Assembly: GCA_039193455.1 (NCBI GenBank)
Contig: JBCCWO010000001.1
Span: 248,001 to 312,000, forward strand
Length of the DNA stretch: 64,000 nt
Direction of reading: 5' to 3'
Origin: JBCBGF01 sp039193455
GTDB lineage: Bacteria; Pseudomonadota; Alphaproteobacteria; Rhodobacterales; Rhodobacteraceae
Part shown: piece after piece, positions 23,999 through 33,333 of the stretch
How the letters are laid out: the number at the start of each line of letters is the position of its first letter
Position numbering within the stretch: position 1 is the stretch's first letter
Translations under genes and position numbers: made by a program
Notes under the pieces: generated by a model
Database searches by the model: none
What the model was told of the DNA's origin: nothing
What the model saw: only the letters and a program-made list of their open reading frames with translations

Positions 23999-25138
23999 AT
24001 GAGCCAGAAGCGCAGCATTTTCGAAGAGGTGGGCGCCGACAGCCCGAAACCTGCGGCCCCGACCGGCGGTCTGATCGACACGGGCCGGAGCGGCGCGCGC
24101 GGCGCCATTCGCGTGTGGCTTATGATGCTTTTTGCGCTGGTGGTGATCATGATTACCGTGGGCGGGCTCACGCGGCTGACGGATTCGGGTCTCTCGATCA
24201 CGGAATGGGCCCCGATCACCGGGGCGGTCCCGCCGCTTTCTGCCGAAGACTGGGAGGCGGAGTTCGAGCTTTACCGCGCGATCCCGGAGTACCAGTTGCA
24301 AAACCAGGGCATGACCCTGGCCGAGTTCAAGGTCATCTATTGGTGGGAATGGGGGCATCGCCAGTTGGGCCGCGTCATCGGCCTTGTCTGGGCCCTTGGA
24401 TTTCTCGGCTTTCTGGTCGCCCGCAAGATACCCAGCGGTTGGACGCCGCGCTTGCTGGGCCTTGGGGTGCTCGGCGGTGCGCAAGGGGCCATTGGCTGGT
24501 GGATGGTGTCATCTGGGCTTACCGGAACGATGCTGGATGTGGCCAGTTACCGGCTGGCGATCCATTTGGGGCTCGCGTTTGTGATCCTTGGGTTGATCGC
24601 CTGGTATGTCATGCTGTTGGGCCGCACGGACGCCGCGCTTTTACAGGCGCGCCGGGGCCGCGAGGCCCGGCTGTTCAGCGCATCGACCGGTCTGATGCAT
24701 TTCGCCATGCTGCAAATCCTTCTGGGCGCGCTCGTCGCCGGGATCGATGCCGGGCGCAGCTACACGGACTGGCCGCTGATGGCCGGCCAATTCGTTCCGC
24801 CGGATCCGCTCTATATCGAGCCGATCTGGCGGAACTTCTTTGAAAATGCCGGACTCGTGCAGTTCATGCACCGGATCGCGGGGTATCTTCTGTTCGCGTT
24901 TGCCGTCGTGGTCTGGCTGCGCGCGCGCCGGTCCCCCAACGGACAGACCCGGTTTGCCTTCAATGCGGTCTTTGCGATGATGTCGCTGCAACTTGTGTTG
25001 GGGATCGTCACGATCCTCTACGCCGCGCCCTGGCACATCGCCATCGTGCATCAATTCGGCGCCGTTATCCTGTGGGTCCTGATCCTGCGCGGGCGGTTCC
25101 TGGCGCAATACCCGCTTGCCCAATCCGTGAGAGGATAA
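23999..25138 (+). CDS. ctaA: Heme A synthase
   Basis: Converts heme O to heme A for aa3-type oxidases. The 379-residue membrane protein has about eight helices and four conserved heme-binding His contexts: WGHRQLGRVIG, RLAIHLGLAF, FMHRIAGYLL and IVHQFGAV. It also has the family motif GGLTRLTDSGLSITEWAPITGAVPP. The ATG at 23999 follows GCAGGAGAG. It is 3 bp before the carboxypeptidase gene. Confidence 0.94.
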   Translation: MSQKRSIFEEVGADSPKPAAPTGGLIDTGRSGARGAIRVWLMMLFALVVIMITVGGLTRLTDSGLSITEWAPITGAVPPLSAEDWEAEFELYRAIPEYQLQNQGMTLAEFKVIYWWEWGHRQLGRVIGLVWALGFLGFLVARKIPSGWTPRLLGLGVLGGAQGAIGWWMVSSGLTGTMLDVASYRLAIHLGLAFVILGLIAWYVMLLGRTDAALLQARRGREARLFSASTGLMHFAMLQILLGALVAGIDAGRSYTDWPLMAGQFVPPDPLYIEPIWRNFFENAGLVQFMHRIAGYLLFAFAVVVWLRARRSPNGQTRFAFNAVFAMMSLQLVLGIVTILYAAPWHIAIVHQFGAVILWVLILRGRFLAQYPLAQSVRG

Positions 25139-25141
25139 TCC

Positions 25142-26614
25142 ATGTCAGCCTATGATGATCTGATGGCGTTCCAGCGCGAGACCGAAGCCTTGGGCCAGAT
25201 CGCAGGGCGTTTGGGTTGGGATCAGGAAACCATGATGCCGCGCGGCGCCGCCGAGCAGCGCGGCGAAGAGATGGCGGCCATCGAAGGCGTGTTGCACGCC
25301 CGGCGCAGCGACCCGCGGGTGGGGAACTGGCTTGCCGCGGCAAAGCCCGAGGACGCTGTGGCAACTGCGCAGCTGCGTGAAATCCGGCGCAGCTATGAGC
25401 GCAGCACCAAGGTGCCTGCAAAACTGGCGAGTGAGATTGCCCGCGTCACCAGCGTGGCCCAGGGCATCTGGGCCGAAGCGCGCGCGGCAGAGGATTGGGA
25501 CACGTTCCAGCCCGTGCTTGAAAACGTGGTGCGCCTGCGGCGCGAAGAAGGGGAAGCGCTGGCGGAGGGCGGCGATGTCTACAACGCCCTGTTGCAGGAC
25601 TATGAGCCCGGAACGACTGCAGATGAGATCGAAGCGATGTTTGCAGCGCTACGCCCGGGCCTCGTCTCACTGCGCGAGCGCATTCTGGGATCGAGCGTTC
25701 AGCCATCGCAGCTGGATGCCGAGTTTCCCGAGGACGGCCAGCTCGCCCTGTCGGCCGAGCTTGCGACCGCCTTCGGCTACGACACGGCGCATGGTCGCAT
25801 CGACAAGGCCGTGCACCCATTCTCGTCGGGTTCGGGCCTGGACGTGCGGATCACAACGCGCACGGCGCCGCATGATCCCTTCAATTGCTTCTACTCGACG
25901 ATCCACGAGGTAGGCCACGCCGCCTACGAACAGGGCGTGGATCGCGCGTATCTATTGACGCCGCTGGGGCGCGGGGTGTCCATGGGTGTGCACGAAAGCC
26001 AAAGCCGGATCTACGAGAACCAGCTTGGGCGGTCGCGGGCGTTCACGGGGTTCCTTTTTGCCCGCATGACCGCCACCTTCGGTGATTTCGGGATCACCGA
26101 TGCCGACGCCTTCTATGGAGCGGTCAACCGGGTGGCGCCCGGCTATATCCGGACCGAAGCCGACGAGGTGCACTACAACCTGCACATCCTGATGCGGTTT
26201 GACCTGGAACGGGCGTTGATGGCCGGGGATCTTGCGGTCGCCGACCTGCCAGGCGCCTGGAATGACCGGTTCACAGCTGATTTCGGCGTGGCCGTTGACC
26301 GGCCGTCGAACGGCTGTTTGCAGGATGTGCATTGGTCGGTGGGGCTGTTTGGCTACTTCCCGACCTATTCGCTGGGCAATCTCTATGCGGGTTGCTTGCA
26401 TGCCGCCTTACGCCGGGATCTTTGCCACCTCGACGCTGAACTGGCCGAGGGGCACACGGCGTCGGCCACCGACTGGCTGCGCGATAACCTGCAACGCCAT
26501 GGCGGGCTCTACACCCCGCGCGACGTGATTGAGCGGGCAACGGGTCAGGCGCCGGATGTGGCGCCGCTGCTCGATTATCTGGAAACCAAATTCTCAGAGC
26601 TCTACAGGCTCTGA
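25142..26614 (+). CDS. M32 family carboxypeptidase (Taq type)
   Basis: A 490-residue cytoplasmic metallocarboxypeptidase with the zinc motif HEVGH at 255-259 (TIHEVGHAAYEQG), MGVHESQSRIYEN providing the third ligand, and TEADEVHYNLHILMRFDLE. Length is typical. It ends one base before the convergent transglutaminase gene, leaving no room for an intergenic terminator. Confidence 0.95.
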   Translation: MSAYDDLMAFQRETEALGQIAGRLGWDQETMMPRGAAEQRGEEMAAIEGVLHARRSDPRVGNWLAAAKPEDAVATAQLREIRRSYERSTKVPAKLASEIARVTSVAQGIWAEARAAEDWDTFQPVLENVVRLRREEGEALAEGGDVYNALLQDYEPGTTADEIEAMFAALRPGLVSLRERILGSSVQPSQLDAEFPEDGQLALSAELATAFGYDTAHGRIDKAVHPFSSGSGLDVRITTRTAPHDPFNCFYSTIHEVGHAAYEQGVDRAYLLTPLGRGVSMGVHESQSRIYENQLGRSRAFTGFLFARMTATFGDFGITDADAFYGAVNRVAPGYIRTEADEVHYNLHILMRFDLERALMAGDLAVADLPGAWNDRFTADFGVAVDRPSNGCLQDVHWSVGLFGYFPTYSLGNLYAGCLHAALRRDLCHLDAELAEGHTASATDWLRDNLQRHGGLYTPRDVIERATGQAPDVAPLLDYLETKFSELYRL

Positions 26615-27433
26615 CTACTGCGCCACCTGATCGACGCGCACCCGCGCCTCAAGCGACTCGGCCCCTGCGCCCTGTGCAACGCCGCGGATCGGCGCGGCCT
26701 CTTCGGCATCCGCGCCCGATCCAACGCGCACATAGCGATCATCGGGACAGACCCCGTTGGACGCATCAAAACCAACCCAGCCGAGATCAGGCACAAACAC
26801 CTCGGCCCATGCATGGCTGGCCTCGTGCATCCCTTCCTCTTCGGTCGAAAAGAGGTAGCCCGTGATGTAGCGGGCAGGCATATCCAGCGTTAGGGCACAG
26901 GCGATAATGGTGTGGGCATGGTCCTGACAAACGCCATGCCCCAGAGCCAAGGCTTCGGACGCCTTGGTGCCATGTTCGGTCTGGCCGGGCGTATAGGTGA
27001 TCGCCCCGGCCACCGCGTGACACAGGGCGTGGGCGCGGGCCAACGGATCGGTTTCGGCGATACCGGCCACGGCGTCGGCGGCAAGTTCAGCGACATGGCG
27101 GTCGGCCTCGGTCGCATGGGTCGCGCGAAGATAGGCTGCGGGCACGATCCGCTCACGATGGCCGCGCAGCACACCCCCCAGATCGAAGGTATGCACTTCG
27201 CCCGACACCTGAACGGTCAGCGCGTCCACCGGTCCGCGCAGGGTCACGGTATCAATCCAATCGCCGGCACCGTCGCGGAATGCAGCGCCACGGTCGGCCC
27301 CTTCGACCTCAACCTGCCAGTTCGACACGCTCTGGCCCTCAAAGACCGACGGGGTCAGGCGATGGCTTTGGACCACGCCCCGCATCGGCGGGTCGAAGTG
27401 ATAGGTCGTCTCATGGGCGATCTTCAGCTTCAT
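26615..27433 (-). CDS. Transglutaminase-like cysteine protease/ligase
   Basis: A 272-residue protein with an N-terminal beta domain and a papain-like core with catalytic Cys169 (GHGVCQDHAH), His207 (EASHAWAEVF) and Asp223 (WVGFDAS). It is the last gene of a conserved three-gene set with an alpha-E protein and a circularly permuted ATP-grasp enzyme. In this set the ligase is thought to make a peptide bond and the transglutaminase to process it; the product is not known. It overlaps the alpha-E gene by 4 bp. Confidence 0.9.
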   Translation of the reverse strand: MKLKIAHETTYHFDPPMRGVVQSHRLTPSVFEGQSVSNWQVEVEGADRGAAFRDGAGDWIDTVTLRGPVDALTVQVSGEVHTFDLGGVLRGHRERIVPAAYLRATHATEADRHVAELAADAVAGIAETDPLARAHALCHAVAGAITYTPGQTEHGTKASEALALGHGVCQDHAHTIIACALTLDMPARYITGYLFSTEEEGMHEASHAWAEVFVPDLGWVGFDASNGVCPDDRYVRVGSGADAEEAAPIRGVAQGAGAESLEARVRVDQVAQ

Positions 27434-28383
27434 CGCGCCTCACCACTCAGATACACGTCGTGGATCGTGGAGGAGAGCGCGGCGTTTTCGTTGATCACAC
27501 GGGTCATGAATTCGTGCAGGCCTTCTTCGAAGACATCGCCCACGGTCATCTCGCACAACCCGCCAAAGATATTGCGCGCCTGCGTCTGGGCCTGGGTGGT
27601 GCGCCCGTATCCGCGGGACAGCCGGTCGAGATGCTCCATCGCCTGTTCTGCTGCCGCGATCAGCGCGCGCGGGGCCTTTCGGTTGAGGACCAGGAAATCC
27701 ACGATCTTCGCCGGCGTCACATCCCCGCCATAGGCCCAGTTGAACGCGCGTTCTGCCGACATTGCGCGCAGAAGGGTGGCCCACTGATAGTTGTCGATCC
27801 CAGAACCCACATAGCTCGCCTCGGGGAGCAGCACGTAATACTTCACATCGAGCATCCGCGCCGTGGCATCACCACGTTCAAGCGCGTAGCCAAGGTATAG
27901 AAAGTCATACCCGTCATTGCGCAGCTGGGTGTCGTCAATGGCCCCGCGCACCAGCGCCGCATGGCGTTTGGTCCAGTCCACCAGATCGGCAATCGACAGC
28001 TTTGAACGCTCGGTCCGCCGCAGCTCGCGCATCTCTTGATAGCCCGAGTTCAGCGCATCCCAGACCTGGCCGGTCAGCGCGGTGCGCACGATCCGCCCAT
28101 TCTCGCGCGCCGCCTCGACGCACGAGGCCACCGATGACCGGTTGTCCATGTCAAAGAACAAGAAGCTCTCGATGTTACGCTGGACGACATCCCCGTATTT
28201 CGCCTGGAACGCATCGACCTTGCCCGCTGCCTGCAGGACAGCGTCCCATTCATTGCGGTAGCCTCCACCGATGTTGGGGATCAGCGAGTTGCGCGAGCCG
28301 ACTTCAAGCAGACGGGCCACCGTTTCCGCCCGTTCCATGTATCGGCCAATCCAAAAGAGGTTCGCGGCGGTCCGGCTTAGCAT
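27430..28383 (-). CDS. Alpha-E domain protein (DUF403)
   Basis: A 317-residue all-helical protein opening MLSRTAANLFWIGRYMERAETVARLLEV, the conserved signature of the alpha-E family, with YVGSGIDNYQWATLLRAMSAERAF later. It is always found beside the permuted ATP-grasp protein, probably as a partner subunit; catalytic function unproven. It starts 4 bp after the ATP-grasp gene. Confidence 0.93.
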   Translation of the reverse strand: MLSRTAANLFWIGRYMERAETVARLLEVGSRNSLIPNIGGGYRNEWDAVLQAAGKVDAFQAKYGDVVQRNIESFLFFDMDNRSSVASCVEAARENGRIVRTALTGQVWDALNSGYQEMRELRRTERSKLSIADLVDWTKRHAALVRGAIDDTQLRNDGYDFLYLGYALERGDATARMLDVKYYVLLPEASYVGSGIDNYQWATLLRAMSAERAFNWAYGGDVTPAKIVDFLVLNRKAPRALIAAAEQAMEHLDRLSRGYGRTTQAQTQARNIFGGLCEMTVGDVFEEGLHEFMTRVINENAALSSTIHDVYLSGEAR

Positions 28384-28387
28384 CGCA

Positions 28388-29821
28388 TCACTCCGCCAGC
28401 ACCCAGGTGTCTTTGACCCCGCCGCCCTGGCTGGAGTTCACGACAAGCGAGCCCTCGGTCAGCGCCACGCGGGTCAACCCGCCCGGCACAAGGTTCACCT
28501 GTTCGCCCACAAGGCAGTAGGGCCGCAGATCGACGTGGCGCGGGGCGATACCCTCTTCCACAAACGTCGGGCAGGTCGATAGCGACAGCGTGGGTTGCGC
28601 GATGTAATTGTCCGGCCTCTCGCGCAGCTTGTCGGCGAAGGCCGCGATCTGTTCGCGCGTCGAACGGGGCCCCACAAGCATGCCGTACCCCCCGGACCCG
28701 TGCACCTCTTTGACGACAAGCTCGGGCAGGTTGTCCATCACATAGGCAAAGTCGTCGGGCTTGGCGCATTGCCAGGTCTGAACGTTGTTCAGGATCGGCT
28801 CTTCGCCCAAGTAAAAACGGATCATCTCGGGCACGAAGGTGTAGATCGCCTTGTCATCGGCAACCCCGGCACCCGGTGCGCTGGCCAACGCGACGCCACC
28901 GGAGCGATAAACGTTCATCAGCCCGGGAATGCCCAGCATCGAGTCCGGGCGGAAACAGAGCGGGTCGATATAGGCATCGTCGATCCGGCGGTAGATGACA
29001 TCGACGCGCCGCGGTCCCTCGGTCGTGCGCATCCAGCAGAAATCGCCCTCGACGAAAAGGTCCGCGGCCTCGACCAATTCGATCCCCATCATATCGGCGA
29101 GGAAGGAATGCTCGTAATAGGCCGAGTTGTAGTGGCCGGGGGTGAGGATCACGACGCAGGGGTCCCGCTCGCACTTTTCCGGCGCGACAGAGGCAAGCGT
29201 CCGGCGCAGGATGGCGGGATAGGTCTCCACGGGTGCGATGCGGTTCTCGCGGAATAGCTGCGGGAACATCCGCATCATGATCTCGCGGTTTTCCAGCATG
29301 TAGGACACACCCGACGGCGTGCGGCAGTTGTCCTCGAGCACAAAGAACTCGTCCGGCCCCGTGCGGACCAGATCGATGCCGACGATGTGGCTGAAGACGC
29401 CGCGCGGCGGCTTGATCCCGACAACCGCGCGTTCGTACGCCTCGTTGCGATAGACCAGATGCGCCGGAATTCGACCGGCGCGCACAATTTCACCCCTTCC
29501 GTAAACGTCGGCCAGAAACGCATTCAGCGCCCGGGCGCGCTGTTTTACGCCGCGCTCAAGCTTGCGCCATTCGTGACCTGCAAAGACACGGGGAAACATG
29601 TCAAACGGGATCAGGCGGTCGGGATCGCCGCCTTCGCCGTAGACCGCAAAGGTGATGCCGATGCGCCGAAACAGCGTCTCTGCCTCGGATTGTTTGAGCG
29701 TGCGCAGGTCCACCGGCATGTCGCGCGCCCAGCCTTCAAGCTCGCGATAGGGCGCCCGTACAGTCCCGCCATCGAACATCTCGTTGAAATATGTGGGCGA
29801 TTTCGTCGCTCTGGCATCCAT
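28388..29821 (-). CDS. Circularly permuted type 2 ATP-grasp protein (DUF407/DUF404)
   Basis: A 477-residue predicted ATP-dependent carboxylate-amine ligase. Recognisable blocks are FDMFPRVFAGHEWRKLERGVKQRARALNAFLADVYG, GIDLVRTGPDEFFVLEDNCRTPSGVSYMLENRE, MRTTEGPRRVDVIYRRIDDAYIDPL and VKEVHGSGGYGMLVGP. It leads the operon of three. The set is widespread and conserved in synteny but its peptide product is undescribed. Confidence 0.93.
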   Translation of the reverse strand: MDARATKSPTYFNEMFDGGTVRAPYRELEGWARDMPVDLRTLKQSEAETLFRRIGITFAVYGEGGDPDRLIPFDMFPRVFAGHEWRKLERGVKQRARALNAFLADVYGRGEIVRAGRIPAHLVYRNEAYERAVVGIKPPRGVFSHIVGIDLVRTGPDEFFVLEDNCRTPSGVSYMLENREIMMRMFPQLFRENRIAPVETYPAILRRTLASVAPEKCERDPCVVILTPGHYNSAYYEHSFLADMMGIELVEAADLFVEGDFCWMRTTEGPRRVDVIYRRIDDAYIDPLCFRPDSMLGIPGLMNVYRSGGVALASAPGAGVADDKAIYTFVPEMIRFYLGEEPILNNVQTWQCAKPDDFAYVMDNLPELVVKEVHGSGGYGMLVGPRSTREQIAAFADKLRERPDNYIAQPTLSLSTCPTFVEEGIAPRHVDLRPYCLVGEQVNLVPGGLTRVALTEGSLVVNSSQGGGVKDTWVLAE

Positions 29822-29884
29822 GGTCTTCAGCCAAACACGTTTTTTGCGGCAGGAAAAGTCCCGGAGGCCTGCAAAAGGTGCGCC

Positions 29885-30502
29885 TTATTCGTCCGGCGGG
29901 ATCAGCCCAAGCCCGCGCAAATAAACCCCAATCCCGCTTTCAAGCAGATCTTCGGCTGGAAACGGCGACTTTCGACCCGGGCTGCCGCGGGCGAAGAGCT
30001 CGACCACGCCGTGGCTCATGGCCCAGATATGCGCTGAAAACATTTGCGGCGGTGGCCGTTTTTCGGGCGGAATGTGTTCCGAGAGCGCTTCTGCTGCGCG
30101 CTCCAGCACCTCGGACGCGCGGTTTGCCACCAGGGCCAGGTCCGGGGTGCGATTGACAGATATGCCGCTTTCGAACATCGCGACGTAATGGCCGGGGTAT
30201 TTCTTGGCAAACGCCAGATAGGCGCGGCCGGTTGCCTCAAACGACGCCAGCGCCGAGGGTTGCCCGGACTGATAGGCATAGTCCATCAAATCGGCAAAGA
30301 TTTCATAGCCTTGCCGCGCCGCCTCGGCGATCAGATCATCGCGCCCGGCAAAGTGGCGGTACACCGCCGCGGGTGTAACACCGGCCTGCTTGGCAGCCTC
30401 GGACAGGGTAAACCCCGTCGGCCCCTTCGTCTCGATCAGCTCAAGCGCGGCATCGACCAACGCCTGGCGCAGATTGCCGTGGTGATAGCCGCGTTTAGGC
30501 AT
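29885..30502 (-). CDS. TetR family transcriptional regulator
   Basis: A 205-residue protein with an N-terminal HTH (RGYHHGNLRQALVDAALELIETKGPTGFTLSEAAKQAGVTPAAVYRHFAGRDDLIAEA) and a TetR_C-like ligand domain (WAMSHGVVELFARG). The ATG at 30502 is chosen; the longer frame overlaps ppk2 in full and is not coding. The start lies 8 bp inside the ppk2 3' end, so they are co-transcribed. The ligand is unknown. Confidence 0.88.
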   Translation of the reverse strand: MPKRGYHHGNLRQALVDAALELIETKGPTGFTLSEAAKQAGVTPAAVYRHFAGRDDLIAEAARQGYEIFADLMDYAYQSGQPSALASFEATGRAYLAFAKKYPGHYVAMFESGISVNRTPDLALVANRASEVLERAAEALSEHIPPEKRPPPQMFSAHIWAMSHGVVELFARGSPGRKSPFPAEDLLESGIGVYLRGLGLIPPDE

Positions 30503-31367
30503 TCCAGATGTCTGGACCTCCGCAGATGGCGGGATCGGGCGCATGCGCGACGTTTGTATCCTTGCTGGCGTAATCCAGTGTATGGATGACCGCCTGAATG
30601 GCCGCAATGCGGGCCCGGCGCTTGTCGTCGCTGCGCAGGACCGTCCAGGGCGCCGTGGGGGAATGCGACAGATCGAAGGTCTCTTCGATGCTTTCGGAAT
30701 AGGCGTCCCAGCGGCGCAGCCCTTCGACATCGATGCTGGACAATTTCCATTGCTTCAGCGGATCCCGCTCCCGCGCCCGGAACCGGCGGAGTTGCTCTGC
30801 CTGTCCGACGTTGAGCCAGAGTTTCACGAAGTGGATCCCCTCATCGATCACCAATGTCTCGAAACGCGGAAGCTGGCGGAAGAAGACGGCGCGTTCGTTA
30901 TGCGTGCAAAAGTCAAAGACGTTCTCGACCACGGCCCTGTTGTACCAAGAGCGGTCGAAGAAGACGATTTCGCCCTCGCTTGGCAGGTGGTCGATGTAGC
31001 GCTGAAAGTACCATTGCCCGCGCTCGCGATCCGATGGTTTGGACAGCGCCACGACGCGTGCCGAACGAGGATTAAGATACTCACGAAAACGCTTGATTGT
31101 ACCGCCTTTTCCGGCAGCATCGCGCCCTTCGAACAACACGACAATACGCGCCCCAGTATTCCGGACGTGGGCCTGCAGCTTTGAGAGTTCAAGTTGCAGC
31201 GCGCTTAGCGTTTCCTCGTACGTGTCACGCTCCATCCGCTTGCGGTAGGGATAGGTGGGGTCGATGACATCGTTCTTGCCCGCGGCCTCGATCGCGTCTT
31301 TCAGCCCGGCATTGGCCGGGTCGTCGTAGAAGGCGCTGATGGCACCGTCGAAGGGCAGGGCGGTCAT
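30495..31367 (-). CDS. ppk2: Polyphosphate kinase 2
   Basis: A 290-residue PPK2 with Walker A GRDAAGKGG at 81-89, the Walker B-like DRSWYNR at 138-144, and the lid segment SKPSDRERGQWYFQRYIDHLP. It moves phosphate between polyphosphate and nucleoside diphosphates. One-domain architecture. The TetR gene overlaps its 3' end. Confidence 0.93.
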   Translation of the reverse strand: MTALPFDGAISAFYDDPANAGLKDAIEAAGKNDVIDPTYPYRKRMERDTYEETLSALQLELSKLQAHVRNTGARIVVLFEGRDAAGKGGTIKRFREYLNPRSARVVALSKPSDRERGQWYFQRYIDHLPSEGEIVFFDRSWYNRAVVENVFDFCTHNERAVFFRQLPRFETLVIDEGIHFVKLWLNVGQAEQLRRFRARERDPLKQWKLSSIDVEGLRRWDAYSESIEETFDLSHSPTAPWTVLRSDDKRRARIAAIQAVIHTLDYASKDTNVAHAPDPAICGGPDIWNA

Positions 31368-31414
31368 GGCAGAACTCTTCGCTTAAGTCGTTGAAGACTA
31401 GGGGGCCCGCGCGG

Positions 31415-32401
31415 TCAGCGCAATCCGGCCCGCTCTGCCGCGCGATCGATTGCGGCAATTGCGGCATCGGGGTCGGCGTGGTGGGGCATGTGGCCAATTC
31501 CTTCCAGCACGGTGAGATTTGCAGAGCCGACCAGCTCGGATAGCGGGCCGGAATGCACGGATAGCGGCACGGTCACATCCTGGTCTCCATGGATGATCTC
31601 AATGGGCAGCGACAGATTTGCATAGCGCGCCGACATCTCGACCACGTGGGGGCGCAGGTGATTGACCTGCCGTGCATTTGCGCGAAACGCGGGTAGCCGG
31701 AGCGGCATGTACGGCCCGATATGTGCGTCATACCCCACGGGCATCGATTGCGGTTCGAACGTGGCCTGCACGCCGCTGTCCAGACGAGCCTGCGGGACAA
31801 AGGCGCTGATGAGCGGCGAGACGACAGCCCCGCCCAGCCGCGTACCATTGACCTGATAGATCCAGCCGAGATCCCCAGGCCAGGGCATTGCGACCCCGGC
31901 CAGCATCACGACGCCTGCCGGATCATGCTCCAACGCCCAGGCCATCGCGACGATCCCGCCAAAGGAGTGGCCGACCACGATGGGCCTGTCCGCGCCCAGC
32001 TTTCGCGCCGCCGCGGATAACAGGGCCGCCTGCTCGGCAGGGCTTTCCCCACGCTGCGCGAAAGCGCGGCCATAGGCAGCGTCCGTGCGCTCGGTGTACC
32101 CCAACCCGGGTCGATCAAATGCGATCACCCGGTAACGCTCGGCTAGTCGCGGCATCAGATCGTAGGTGAAGTCTTTCAGACTACCAAAAGCCCCGTGAAT
32201 CAGCACGAGATCGGGACCCGAGCCCTGTATCAGCGCATGAACACGGGTGCCGCCCACATCCACAAACTCACCACTCGGCGGGTGCTGCGCTTCGGCCGCG
32301 CGCGCACGACTGTCAGCAATGCGCAAGGTCAACACACCTGTCGCCAGGGTGGCGGCCGCCGCGACCGTCAGACTAATCGCGGCCAATCTTGTCCATCTCA
32401 T
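31415..32401 (-). CDS. Alpha/beta hydrolase, membrane-anchored or secreted
   Basis: A 328-residue protein with an N-terminal hydrophobic segment (LAAISLTVAAAATLATGVLTL). The hydrolase fold shows the oxyanion motif LIHGAFGS, nucleophile Ser146 in GHSFGG, acid DQDVTVP and His in EGIGHMPHH. The ATG at 32401 is preferred; upstream codons to 32455 lie inside metA. It overlaps the metA 3' end by 29 bp, so translation may be coupled. Substrate unknown. Confidence 0.86.
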   Translation of the reverse strand: MRWTRLAAISLTVAAAATLATGVLTLRIADSRARAAEAQHPPSGEFVDVGGTRVHALIQGSGPDLVLIHGAFGSLKDFTYDLMPRLAERYRVIAFDRPGLGYTERTDAAYGRAFAQRGESPAEQAALLSAAARKLGADRPIVVGHSFGGIVAMAWALEHDPAGVVMLAGVAMPWPGDLGWIYQVNGTRLGGAVVSPLISAFVPQARLDSGVQATFEPQSMPVGYDAHIGPYMPLRLPAFRANARQVNHLRPHVVEMSARYANLSLPIEIIHGDQDVTVPLSVHSGPLSELVGSANLTVLEGIGHMPHHADPDAAIAAIDRAAERAGLR

Positions 32402-33293
32402 AGGGCGTCGTCTGGTAAATCTCGTTGATCCAGTTGCCATATAGAAGATGCGCATGGCTCCGCCAGCGGTTGAGCGGATCGCGCGCCGGATCGTCCTCGG
32501 GATAATAGTTCAGCGGGACGTTGATGGGCGTGCCCTGGCTGACATCGCGGTCATATTCTTGTTTCAGCGTGTCGCTGTCATATTCGAAGTGGTTGAATAT
32601 GTAGAGCGCGCGGTGTCCGGGGTCTTCGACCAGGCAGGGCCCGACCTCATCAGATCCAAGCAGCGTTGACAGGCCCGGGGCGGCGTCGATCTCTGTCTGC
32701 TTCATCTCGGTCCAGCGGCTGACGGGGATCACGCAATCATCTGAGAATCCGCGCAAATACGGCGATGCTGGGGCCAGGTTGCGGTGGCGAAAGCAGCCAA
32801 AGGCCTTGGCGTCCAGCATGTGCTTTTCGACGCCATGAAAGTGATTGATCATCGCCATCCCGCCCCAGCACACGCCAAAGGTTGAATGCACGTGGGTCTG
32901 GGTCCAATCCATCACCTGGCGCAGCTCGTCCCAATAGGTGACGTCTTCGAAGGACAAATGCTCGATCGGGGCGCCGGTGATGATCAGGCCATCGAATTTC
33001 TCGGCCTTCACGTCATCAAAGGGCCGATAAAACTCGGCCATATGCGCGGCGGCGGTGTTCTTGGTCTGGTGTTCGCTCATCCGGATCAGCGACAGATCGA
33101 TCTGGAGTGGCGTTGCCCCGATCAGACGCGCGAACTGGTTCTCGGTCTGGATCTTCTTGGGCATCAGGTTGAGCAACCCGATACGAAGGGGCCGGATGTC
33201 CTGTCGTGCCGCGCGGGTGTCCGACATCACCATCACGCCTTCGTCCGACAAAACGGAGTAGGCGGGCAGGTTTTCGGGCAGGGTAATCGGCAT
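32373..33293 (-). CDS. metA: Homoserine O-acetyltransferase (MetA fold)
   Basis: Acylates homoserine in methionine synthesis. The 306-residue protein has catalytic Cys142 (GVCWGGM), His235 and Glu237 (FNHFEYD). Residue 111 is Glu (TGAPIEHLSFEDV). In this family Glu111 selects acetyl-CoA while Gly111 selects succinyl-CoA, so O-acetylhomoserine is the predicted product even though most databases name the family homoserine O-succinyltransferase. Confidence 0.93.
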   Translation of the reverse strand: MPITLPENLPAYSVLSDEGVMVMSDTRAARQDIRPLRIGLLNLMPKKIQTENQFARLIGATPLQIDLSLIRMSEHQTKNTAAAHMAEFYRPFDDVKAEKFDGLIITGAPIEHLSFEDVTYWDELRQVMDWTQTHVHSTFGVCWGGMAMINHFHGVEKHMLDAKAFGCFRHRNLAPASPYLRGFSDDCVIPVSRWTEMKQTEIDAAPGLSTLLGSDEVGPCLVEDPGHRALYIFNHFEYDSDTLKQEYDRDVSQGTPINVPLNYYPEDDPARDPLNRWRSHAHLLYGNWINEIYQTTPYEMDKIGRD

Positions 33294-33333
33294 CTGGCGG
33301 GTCCTCGGGTTCAGACCGCGTCAGATAGGCGCT

